A DNA stretch of 64,000 nt, taken from positions 21,507,209-21,571,208 of the forward strand of contig NC_134510.1 of assembly GCF_027942865.1 (NCBI RefSeq), given 5' to 3'. Made by a program: the position numbers and the translations under genes. Every line of letters begins with the position of its first letter. Position 1 is the first letter of the stretch. Of this stretch, positions 11,265-22,698 are shown piece after piece. Source of the DNA: Odontesthes bonariensis (taxonomy: Eukaryota > Chordata > Actinopteri > Atheriniformes > Atherinopsidae). The notes below the pieces were generated by a model. It saw only the letters and a list, made by a program, of their open reading frames with translations, did no database searches and was not told the origin of the DNA.

Positions 11265-11270
11265 TTTATT
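11265..11270 (-). terminator. Poly(A) signal of the tenascin-X-like gene
   Basis: AATAAA on the minus strand, 410 nt downstream of the TAA stop (11682-11680). It is the first canonical hexamer I find after the stop. Confidence 0.55.
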
Positions 11271-11679
11271 ACCATTTGGAGTAAGACAGTGCATATTTAC
11301 GTACAGTAGTGGGCAGGTATACCATGATGGCGGCGCACAAGAAGGTATTAGAGTGAAAACAAAACTGTGTTGAACTGAAGGGGTCAGGGTGAACAGCATA
11401 CACAACTTACAAGGAAACATTTTTTTTCCACTTTTGTTTAATATTTCCCATAAAAACACCTCAGGGAAAAAAAAAAAAAACAAAAAAAAAAACTCGAACA
11501 CACTGAATCAAATATATCGACGGCTGCAGTGACAGCTGTCAAAATCACTGCGGGTCATTTCAGTCGGAAAGAGACGAGCAGCAGCCGTGAGATCCACTGT
11601 CGGCTGGATTTCTGGAGCTTTAGTCATCCGTCAGATGAGAGATATTCTAGTTGGAGTGCTCTTGGAGGGTGATGCATCT

Positions 11680-14600
11680 TTAGCCGTGAGTTGTAGGAGA
11701 GAACCTGGAGGGTCTGAACTTCATCTCAGTGAAGGGAATGGAGAAGTCTTTGCCTTTCCAGTCTATCCAGACTACTCCCTACGCCAGAACAGAAACGCTA
11801 AATCAGTGACATGTGATCAAAGCACTGCAACACAGAGGTTGAAGCTGTTTAACTTCTCTTACCTGATTATTACTGTTGATGCCATAAAGACCATTGAGAT
11901 TGGTCTTGTAGCAGTTCTTGTACCACCAGCCTCCCATGTAAGCTTTAGCACAGTGGATCCCCACAGGGTCAGGGTTCTTGTCTCGGGCTGAGAATGGACG
12001 CCCATTATGGTACGTCATCGAGTCACCTGACAGAGGAATACATTGACATTAAAATCTAAACTGTGTGGTATGGATGTCAATTCTTCATCTTCATTTTTTT
12101 TTCTTTTTCCCCCACTGTACAGATTCCACAACTCGAGACACTACACCCGTAGGTAAATGCTGTCATCGTGCAATATTTGCTTTCACAATAATCTCAAGAA
12201 TGGCTTGGCCTAGTAGTTAGAAAATCTCATGTCATCTTAAACCCCTGAAGCAATCATCAAATAAAACCGATTCAGGATATTTCATGAGTTGGTACATACC
12301 TCAAAGGGGGAGCACAAATGCAAAAAGTTTCAATCTTGTAAGTGGTTTATTAAAACTGTACACAGTTTGATTTGTAGGATGTCATTTTAGCACAGATTTT
12401 TTTTTACCTTTGCACTACTTATAGTTTATAATGAGGAAAATGAACTGTTTTTTACATGATGTCATTGCCTCAGTGCCATAGTCAGTAAGTCTTCTTGACA
12501 CTAAGAAATCTGCTTATAGGCCAGTCATTGCAGCTATACTGCATTTGATTCCAATACTTTGAAATACACCTGCTGTTCCTGTGTAGCCAGACACTTTAAG
12601 AGGATAGTTCCTGTCCTCTGAAGCGATGGAGAAGTTAGCGTAGTGAGCGTAAGCTGTCTCATTCTCAGATCGCATATCCACTCTCAAACTCACAGGGCCG
12701 ACGCCGGTCAGCTTGTGCAGGAGCTCGTTTCCTAATGTTAGATAGGGAGAAACTGTTAGATTTAGGCAGACAGAGTAGAACATATTTTCATTCAGATGTG
12801 GTGATTATAAGAGCTTCTTCTGTCTGTACCAAGCCAGAACTCTTCGCTCAGGTTTCCAAAGCCAGCTTTGTATTCGTTCCAGGTTCTGTAAAAATCAGCT
12901 TTTCCATTCATCCTCCTTTGGAACACCTACAAAACACACAAGCTACTTTCAAACAACATTTTTCACTGGTTTGGTGTCAAGAGTGGCAGCCGCAACAGCA
13001 ATTTGCTCTACCGTCCAGCCGCCCCCATCAGTCTCCATGTCGCAGTAGACTCTCACTGCTCCTCCGTCTTTTCCTTGTGGGTAGATGTCCACTTCCCCAG
13101 ACTGCAGAGCTCCATTAAGCAGCTCCTGGGAGCACTCAGTAGGGAAGGGGAAACGCAGTTTTCCTTGGGGATGACGACAACATGTTGGTCAGAGTATTGA
13201 TAAAATGTCATTCTGATTTGTAGAGGAAAAAAATGTAGAGAAATTTTTCTTTTTACCTGTGATGAATTCTGAGGTGACAACAGATGTGTAGTGTCCATTT
13301 TTCTCGCCTTGTACCACAACAATATAGCGTGACGTTGGCAACAGCCCCTTCAGTTTATACTGCGTGACTGTGGGCTCCAGGATCACTTCCTATCATATGT
13401 ACAAAAACACATTTTGAGCTGGCATCTTCTAAGTTTGTAAATGTATTATGTGACTATTTGTACTATGACCCACCTTTGTCTCCTCTCCGGCCACCTGGTA
13501 GATCACTCTGTAGCTGTGATAGACGACAGGAGTCCTCCAGGCGATCACAGCAGAGCGAGCACCAACCTCACCGGCTTTAACTACTGAGAGAGATGAGAAA
13601 CCCATGGACGCGTAAGTTTTCTCAGTTAGAACTCACAGCACGAGCAGGCATTTGTTTCCCCCACGGCTTGTAAAAAGTAAGTAGTTGTAATTTTACTTCA
13701 TGCACTCCTCTGTTACTGACCGTTCGCAGTGGTAAATCTAGTTAAGATTGCCGTGCTCTGAAGACTGTCCTTTTGGCTCAGCACTTTGACCGTATACAGG
13801 GTGCCTCTCTGCAGACCTCTCAGCTGATGCTCCACTAAGTTACCTGGCAGCATCACTGTTACTGTCACATTGGGAACTGTGGCCAGACAAAAAAAAACAA
13901 CCAAACAAAAAAACAGTCAAATCTGTTATTAGCACTTTGTCAATGGTTGTTTGTCATGTAGCCACACTCACTCTTGGAGGACTCATAGCTGATGATGAAG
14001 CGGTCTACTTTCCCCAGGCTTGGTGTCCATTGCAGCACAGCTCTGGTATCTGTTATATTGACGACTTGAAGACGTGTCGGTGGGGCGGGCACTGCAGTCA
14101 ACAGATAATCCACAGCATATTGGTATCCGTTTTCATATGCCAAGTAGAAAAAAAGTAGCTGTACATAAAGGGAAAGCTAGCTGATAGAGTACCTGTGGTG
14201 ATTGTGGAAGTGAGTTCATCACTCTGGACCCTGCCACGAGTTGAAGCAACACTGACGATGTAGGATGATCCAGTAGACAACCCAGACAGAACAACGTGAG
14301 ACTGCAGAGAGTCCACAGTAACAAAGCGGCTTTCTCCTGACAGGATGACCACAAGAATCATATTGAAACAGTTATGACTCACATACAAATGTAGTCGACT
14401 TAAGCCTTAAGGTCATTTAGCAGACAATTTTACCCAAAGTGACTTAAAGTGAGAAACAACTTTCAAGCCTCAGTGCAGTAAGAAACACATACTGAATCTG
14501 TTCCTAAGAGGATGGGTTGTATTTGTGATTTTAGAAAGATCTGTGTATCTGTATATGAGCATTTTTTGACAGACCTGTAATGGCATTGATGTATGTGACT

Positions 14601-17337
14601 CTGAAGCCTGTAAGCATGGTCTTTGGTTTGGCCCAGGAAACAGCAAGAGAAGACTCTGTGACATTGCTGAAAACCATCTCTGTGGGTGGCTCGGGGCCTA
14701 TTAAGAGAAGATAAAGAGATTTATTTTATTAGGTAGCACCTTAGTTGCTCTCTATCTTGACTGTACTATATTTGATAGTGTGGGAATCATGCATAAATAT
14801 AATACTTTTGTATCAACCTGTGGTTGCTGTTACTCTGTGAATCTTTGATCTTCTGTCAGCTGCAGTTCCATACACATGCAGAACATAGCGCATGTTTGCC
14901 CGGAGGTTACTGAACTCCACAGAGCGCACATTGCCAGGGACCACCATAGATACCCTCTTTGTTTCGGCTTTATTTCTTGATCCAGCAGCTTTAGCAGAGG
15001 AGGAAGTTGTGTTAGTGCTCTCACTGTGTACCTCAGTCGCATTTCTTGCTGCTGACGTCTTGTCCCTTCCAAGAACTTCCTCCTCAAACCCTTCTTGTTC
15101 ATCTTCATCGCCCTCGGTCCGTGGCTCTCTTCGGATCACGGTGAAGTTCTTGAACATCCCTTGTGGTGATGACCATATGACAGTGAAAGTGTAGGAAGAG
15201 ATGTTCACAGCCGTCACCGAGCCCAATCCACCAGTCTTCCTGGTGCTTATGCCAGAGCCATGGATAGATGTTTTGTTGTGAAGAAGTTTGGTCCCATCTG
15301 ATGCCGCTGTGATGGTTGCATTCACCATTGACTGACTCTTCTGTGCAGTTTTCTCTTTCTCAGTCTTGCTAAGAACGACTTTTCTGTTGTCAATAGACTG
15401 CACATTTTTACTGTCTGATTTGCTTGTCTTGCTTGGTCTATATTCAGATGACCGAGTAACATTCTTCTCCATCAGTGTAGACTGCTCCAGAGATTCCTTT
15501 CCTGTCCTTTCCTGGGTTTTGTTTGTTCTTGTGGCTTTGGAGGGAATGGTCACAGCTCTAGTTGTGCTGTTCATTTTCTTAGATTGGGGTTCATCTTTCA
15601 GATGGTCAGATTTGGTGTTTAGTTTTCTGGTGCCATCTCCCTTGGACTCAGGTTTTAGGGGGACCTTTTTGACTACTGGTTTTCCTTTGCGGACCTCCTC
15701 TCGCATTATTCCATTGTACTTTGGAATCTGACCAGTGGATGGATGAATGGGTTTTGTGGCAACTGAATGAATTCTGACATTTATTTTCTTGTCAGCAGTG
15801 TCTTGTTTCTCCTGTGGTTTTGCAACTCCTGGTTTGGGGTCAGAGGCTTTGACATTAGTGTCAGTCTCATTGGCAGGAGACCCCTTCCTCTGCTTCTGCA
15901 TATTCTCCTTGTCTTTGTTCACCTTTAGAATCCCTGTCTCTTCTGTTGACTTGGGCTTCCTTTCGACAGCTTCTAAATTTGTAAAATAGAGATTGAGAGT
16001 CAGTTAAAGGCCAAATAAAAGAGACATTAAAAGCAACAGTTCAAAATAACACTTACTTCTATTACAGTCTGCACCGTGAGCGCACTGATTGCAGTCAGAA
16101 CCCATGAATCCTTGTTGGCAGATACATTTTCCCTTCTCACATTCCCCATTACCACTACAGTCATTTGGACAATTTGCAGAACATGGACCTGGGCAGCAAC
16201 AAGGAGAAACATAATCATAAACCCAATCTGTAATATGACATGTTAGATGTACTTAGATCATGAGTAGGACATACATTTCTCTTTCAGAGAAGACATCTCT
16301 CTTTCCAGTCTGGCCACACGTCCTTTGAGCGTTGCCATCTCAGCCTCACAACCCCCAGTGCAGCCCCCAGGCAGCAAGCTGATCTTATGGGTCATCACTA
16401 GAGGAGCGCCAGGCTTTAGCTTCAACTCCTGCTCATTCGCGCAGCTCGAGCCACAGCCATTACTGATGACCACCTTGATTGGCTGTGAAGGGGGAGGCTT
16501 TTCTCTGCTTGTGCTGCTGGGAGCCTTGATCAAAGAGGTGTGATTTGCAGAGGCTGTGACCTTGTTTTTTTCTGCAGCTGAACCACTGGCTGTGCCAGCC
16601 TTTGCTGGTGTTGACAGAACAAATTGTCCTTTTGAGACAGGCTTGTCTATGGACTTCACGTCACTGGTGGGGGGAGCATTAGCAACAACAGTCTGATTGA
16701 CAGAGAATGTGGGCTTGTTTTTGGTGGTTTTACTGCCGCTGGCAGGAGCGGGCTTAATGGATGTTGACTGAACATTTTGAGCCACAGAGGGGGTAGGCTT
16801 GTCTTTGGCAGTCCTCCCATCGCTGGTTGATGGAGGTTTTACGGAAGCAGTGTGATTGACAGAGTGTTGGGGTTTGTCTTTGGGGGTTTTAGCACTACTG
16901 GCTGAAGGAGCCTTTGTGTATTGAACATTTGGAGCTTCAGTGGGGGCAGACTTGTCTTTGCTACTCTTAACCTCACGAACTGAGGTTGACTTGTTAGAGA
17001 TGGTCCCACTAGTCGTTGTAGCTTTTGCTGCTGCTGATGGAGTGGTTTGAATTGCTACAGGGCTGGGCCTGCTTTTGGTGGCTGCTGTAGCATGGACCCT
17101 TGAGGGTCTCTGATGGGAGGCTGCAGTGGGTAAAACTGTGTGATTGACTGTGTTTGGCTTTAGGGTGGGGTGAAGGATCTGTTTGGAAGGGGCGGCAGTG
17201 GTTTTTGGTTTCGAAAGGGTGAAAACGGCATGGGCATTGGTCACGTCGCTTCCTGCGGCATCTCTCTTCTCATTGGTCGTGGTTTGAAAGGAGGGAAATG
17301 GGGTGAGAAGGAGGAGAAGTCCTAAAGTAAACAGCAT
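11680..17337 (-). CDS. tnxb: Tenascin-X-like extracellular matrix glycoprotein, compact form
   Basis: A secreted matrix protein. Coding exons: 17337-16275, 16188-16057, 15972-14818, 14697-14575, 14336-14193, 14091-13972, 13876-13721, 13580-13474, 13389-13257, 13163-13012, 12926-12830, 12731-12570, 12026-11863 and 11778-11680, giving 1268 codons plus stop. In order: signal peptide ([14 protein letters not shown]); a Ser/Thr/Lys/Pro-rich repeat region to about 288; tenascin assembly segment with GCGSSC and a heptad coiled coil (289-355); one tenascin EGF repeat ([11 protein letters not shown]...); a second charged spacer; four fibronectin III domains (about 645-1044); and a fibrinogen globe (1045-1268, with GGGWT and GGWWYKNCY). 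Human TNXB has about 18 EGF and 30 or more FNIII units, so this is far smaller. The position between C4 and cyp21a2 supports tenascin-X over other tenascins. Confidence 0.88.
14411..14447 (-). repeat. SINE 3'-tail fragment in a tnxb intron
   Basis: On the minus strand it reads AAGTCACTTTGGGTAAAATTGTCTGCTAAATGACC, matching the fish SINE tail consensus of the form 'AGTCGCTTTGGATAAAAGCGTCTGCTAAATG'. The same tail ends the SINE at 20448-20620 on the other strand. Confidence 0.5.
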
Positions 17338-20300
17338 TTTGAGACAGCAGCTGCGGCCAGTGATGGAATTGCTTTTGGAGGATCTGTGTATTGGTAACTG
17401 TAAAAATTATGAGCTCCTTTCTCAATACCTCTGGGAGCAGTTGCAAGGGGGGACTTTGCCAGCTCACTCCTAGAGATAGAAAAAAAAAAGAAATATCTAA
17501 ATTACGACTGAGGAAATTTTATACCAAGTGACAAGAAGTTTTTTAGTGTGTTTGAGTATTTGAGTGCCAAGCAGTCCTTAACTAAGCACAGGTGCTCTTA
17601 TCAGAACTGGCCAGCTACATATTCACAGAGTTCCTTTTCATATTCATTGGATAAGGTATCTACTCAGAAACTACTCTTGTATAAGTCTCGATTTCCTTTT
17701 TTTTTGTGCTTTGCTTTAAAGCATATTGGAATGACCTGGTATAGAGCAGAATATTTCATTGTGGAAAGAATTTGAGCTTTGCATCTTATACTATACATAT
17801 CTATTTTTCTTTTAAATGTCACTGTTTGTTAAACTTTCTCAATCGAAGTTTACTTCAGAGTCATTTTGTAGATTCAAGACATTTTTCAACTGAATGTTAA
17901 CAGAAGTATATTTAGGGTGCTAAATACAGTAACACACTTTTTTTTTAAAATGCAGATGAAATTAGAGTAATCTAATATACATTCAAAAATCGCTGCAGTG
18001 TTTCAACAGCTTGCCAAAACAAGTAAAATCTAAATTAGCAGGAAGGAAGAGGGTCGCTTGAGCGTGGAATCCAGAGCTAGTGGGTCTATGCAGAGAGGTA
18101 ACAGAGCCTCACTGTACAGAACTGTGGGACACTGTGCCATTCAGGGTACAGAAGGTTGTGGTACAAAATCCGTTAAACCCACAACTAAAAAAACACTCTA
18201 AGAAATATTTCCAGCCTCAGTTTTAAATGTGCCGAAGATCCAAATAAGCCTGCAGCAGATACATACACCACAATGATTCATTGCACAACAACTCAAAACT
18301 TGATGTTATACCCTGAAAGCATACAATTTTGACAGAATGAAAAATTATTAACACTTAGACGAACTGAAAGAAATATTCTAGAATTGCAACTTACTGTGTG
18401 CAACAGAAACTGCGCTCGCTGTAAGAATACAAGACACTTTGAATTGCAACTACAACAAAGTTCAGTGTCACACAAAAGCGCTCAAAACCAACTGTACTCA
18501 TTCAAAGCTCAAAGAAAATGTCCTGCCCTAAAAGGCAGGAAGATTTGAAAGAAAGCTAAGAGACAACAACATTAAGAGTACGAGTTCTGTTTCTAACATC
18601 GTATTTGCATGGAAAGGTAACCTACCAGAATAATGATTAGTTCTCGGCTTTACCTCTCTCCTTATGTTTCTCCCTCCATCTGATCAGAGAAACTCATGCA
18701 GATCTGCTGGATGTGATCTGGGAGGAAGAAGCAACACTAAACAGGAGGAGAGTGATAAAGTCTGCTCCTACTTAAGGGCACCCCTCTACACACACACACA
18801 CCCCACACTCTTATACCACACCTATCTCACTCTACCAATCACCATGGAAAATATTTGTATTAGATTTAAAAAAGGAGTTGCATTTTTACACCAATTTGTG
18901 TATCAAATGTGGGAAAATACATTCTGTAACATAAAGAAAACACATTTTTTGCTGTGTTTCACACATTTGTGATATAAATTGAACAATGTGTCTGCTGTAA
19001 GATTTCCCTGTTTAGCAAGTAGTTTAGTTTAAAAGGAAGATATTAAATCCAACTGAACAGATGAACATTTTGCGTGTAATTTAAAATCTGATCATGTATA
19101 TAGGCACTTCAAAACAGCTGTTCCTCTCTATTGATGTATAGTAGGTACGGTGTGTACAGTAGCAGAAAATCAAACAGATTTACAAAGCTCTTTATGGTTG
19201 TTTCCATGTCTGCTGAATGTATCTTGAATTATACCAGAGACTGCTCAACACACAGCCAGACTGAATAAAATCTAGGTCTGAAAATCATGATTCAGCTGGA
19301 ATACATAGCTTAACACTGTAAGTATTCAGCACTGACTCTGGGGGACAGGAACCTCTTGCTATATGAATCGCCTGTTTGTTGGAAGTAATGAGATGTAACT
19401 ACGTGGGAGTTATGTAAGTAACCAAATATCCACCAGATTTAAAGAATGCTCTGTGCAGGGACTGCATCCCTGACCAAACGGCCACCCACCATCCCACCTT
19501 TTGTAAACCACATGAAGACAGGTATATAAAAGGTTTAGAGCAAACACGGCAAATAGGTGGCATTCTCCTAAGTTTACAGGAGAACAGAAACAACGGTTGA
19601 TATCACTACGGCTTATGATATGAATGTAAAAAATACCACAAGACCAGCTGATTCTGTTATTTCACAAAGACAGGGAACAAAAACCTTTTTTTACGGAATA
19701 GCTTTGAAACTTTGAAACTGATTGTAATCAGTTAAGAGACACCTTTCCCATGTTCCGTATTCTGCTTCTTTTTTTTTTGTATTTCTATATGGGTGACAGG
19801 GTGGTGTAGTCACTCATGGCATTCGGAACGGTCTGCTGAAGGACAATTATCTCACAGTACACTGTTGAATCATTGCAATGCAGCCGACAAGAAAAAAACA
19901 ACACATTTGCGCTCTGTATACAGTATGGAGCGCTTTTTCTCAACAGCCACACAATGATGAAAGTATCAGGGATAACATGGGATTCACTGTCTTGCTCAAG
20001 GACACTTCAACATGTGGGTATATTAAGACCACTGCATGAAAGTCATTGAGGAAAAGTATATAAAGATCAACAAAATGTAGTTATGGTAAAAATACAGATC
20101 TGTTCTGTTTGATTGGTATGCTATATCACGTATAGTAATATTAGATTTTGGATGCTGAAGCAATAATATGTACACAGTATGTTACCTTACTGGATAAAAA
20201 CTATGCTGACTGTTTTCAACTGAACTGGAAACTAAACTTACTTACACATACTTTCTTTGTTGAGTTTTCTGAGATTTTTGTTGCGAACTGGCACAAGGTA

Positions 20301-22698
20301 AACAAACTGAACTGAACGGGGTTATTGATTATCAACTGATGGACATCTGAGATGTAACCCCTGCAAACTGTTTTACGTAAGGCTGCATTATTACAAGCTT
20401 GTCATATTGTTAGTGCAAAGTCCACTTAAATGTTGTGGCACATAGCATGGCTGGACTGGATAGTGTAGTGTTAAGATTGCTACCTTTCGTGTAGGTGACA
20501 TGGGTTCAAATCCCCTGCATGAAAGGTACTACCTCCAATAGCAGTCCTTAGGCAAGACCCCGCTTACCCTACCTGTAAGTCACTTTTGATAAAAGTGTCT
20601 GCCAAATGCATAAACAGTGTGTGCAAAACCCCAAGCATAACCTACTCTATATAAATAAACAATTTTTTTAAATCTCTGACTGGTTTGAGTTGTTCAGCAA
20701 AACACACACATACATATGTTCTTCATCATAACGTGTATCTGTTTATACTTTGCTTTGAATAAATGTGTAATCTCCCTGTCAACACATTTGTGCATTTCTT
20801 TCGTCTATCAGACTGAAAGAAATGCAGAATTCACCAGGGAAACGTACTGAATGTCGTGCTGAAATTCGCTATCAGCGCTCACTTTTTGTAAAATTAATTT
20901 CACCATAGTTCATAAAATGTCTCTTTATTTTACCTGAATCAACCTCTGAACACAACACCAGCATCCTTAAACTGAAGCAGCAAATGGAGTTCATTTGTCC
21001 TTAATTTCATCATTTCCACCCGAGCGTTTTTGACATGTCAGAATATCTCCCGTGAAAAGGGGCTGTCCTGATCACTGCTTTAATGTTTCATAAATGAATT
21101 AATGAATTCCTGAGTGGGTGGTCCCACTCCATCTGCTGGCGACCTCCAGGAATGGCTCCACTTTCGCTCCACTCAGCACCATAGACCACCCTCACACCGC
21201 TGACCCTGTCCTGGACTTTGGAAAAATGGCTGGAGAAATACCTTCAACGGCTACACCTTATGCACACCTGAGAAAACACACCTGATGACGCTGGCACATT
21301 TCCCCAGGAAGCTCACAGATGCTGCTCGAGCACATTTGGTATGTCAGGGCAGGTCAGCATGCAGTCAAGAAATACCCAAAGTCAAAACATAGATGCACCA
21401 AATATAAATGAACCTTTGTTGAAAGGGTATCATTAAGTTTCACCCTGCAGCAAGAAATAATCCGCAAACAAGTCAAATGTAATTGCAACCCCTTAATTGA
21501 AACATGCGAAAAACCTCCACCTCTGCTGCGAGGGCTCTTGATTTATTATAACTCTAATCAGGAGACACAAGTTTACTCCTCTAACGCATGACAAGCCATT
21601 GATGATTTGAGGAGGCTACGGTAGAAAGTTCACCTTTTCTTATGTGCTGTTGGCTCCTGACAGCACACCAAAGTAATCTTGAGATCTGCATATTTGTTCA
21701 CCTTTTATTTATTCTAATCTAATGAAACGTCGAATGGTGAGGCTGAAACAGTGCAGGCGTTGACCTGGCTGTGATTGAAGTGATGGTCAGTCCCCCCGTG
21801 TTGCTTACATTGGACCTGGCCTCAGAGATTAGAATAATATGAGCACATAAGCCGTAGCTTGTTCCCGGCCTCCTCCCCCACACCTCCCCACCCCCTCACC
21901 CTTAGCCCCATCCCTCGTTCAGAAATATGTAATTACGCCGAGAACCTTCTGCATCATGTCTCATTTGACCACATCTGAGAGGATACTTATTAACTCGCTC
22001 TGATAGGGAACTTTTATCCTCGTGAGGGGATGACTGATCCAAACCCCGAGCTCCTGTATGAGCAAGTGAATCAGGCTCCATGTGCCCAAAACCAGTCCTT
22101 CCCTCCTCCTTTTTTCCTTAGCTTGCAGATGTTAAGCAAAGGAGGGGGTTGGCTTTGACCGGGGTTGAGCTGAGTACAGAGACCCCTCTCAGATCCTTTG
22201 CTGCCCGTAAAAGAAAAAGAAAAAACATAAGAAAATAAATAAATTTGACAGGAAAGCTAAATCAAACTGAATCACACTGCTGGGGAAAACATGAAAGAAC
22301 AAAGTACATTTTTGAGATGACTCTTTCTTTCTATAGTTGAGTTTCATTTTTACTAATTATATCAACATGTACAAGCGATGATAAACATTCAAAAGCATTT
22401 GCGTTACAACTTTTAGCAGTGTTTTACCCAATACAATTTTTAAATTAAACACTTCTGGCTGTATTGGACATATATATATATAAAAAAAGGATTACATTAA
22501 AATTGTAACTTAAAATGAAAAAAGCTGAATCAGTCATCCACTTATTGTCTAATTGATAGTAGTTATCACTGATAGATGATTATGATGGTATAGTATAGCG
22601 TTACAATATCACAAATAGTGAAAAGAAAAAAAAAAGCTTTTTAGGGGAAACTGCTGTCTGCAAGCTGCAGTGGACGTTAACAGATTTGCGGGTCAGTT
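17338..22698. other. Gap between tnxb start and C4 3' end
   Basis: This should contain the tnxb promoter and 5' UTR exon or exons, and the C4 3' UTR. I could not place them: the sequence just before the ATG (GCCGCAG, then CTGCTGTCTCAAAATG) could be an acceptor. It holds a tRNA-derived SINE (20448-20620), a fish repeat fragment near 19790-20030 (GTCTTGCTCAAGGACACTTCAACATG), and a short ATATATATATA run near 22475. No coding exons were supported. Confidence 0.55.
20448..20620 (+). mobile_element. tRNA-derived SINE
   Basis: The head contains an A-box-like GGATAGTGTAGTGTTAAGA and a B-box GGTTCAAATCC (20503-20513), as in tRNA-headed SINEs. The body ends CACTTTTGATAAAAGTGTCTGCCAAATGCATAAA, the conserved fish SINE tail. 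It lacks the cloverleaf stems of a functional tRNA. Confidence 0.7.

Noticed and set aside
15366-15731. Plus-strand open frames of 100-120 codons inside the tenascin region
   Set aside because: Antisense shadows of the long Ser/Thr/Lys-coding exons of tnxb.
20461-20533. Possible tRNA gene (A- and B-box-like sequences)
   Set aside because: No cloverleaf stems, and the sequence runs into a fish SINE tail; annotated as a SINE instead.
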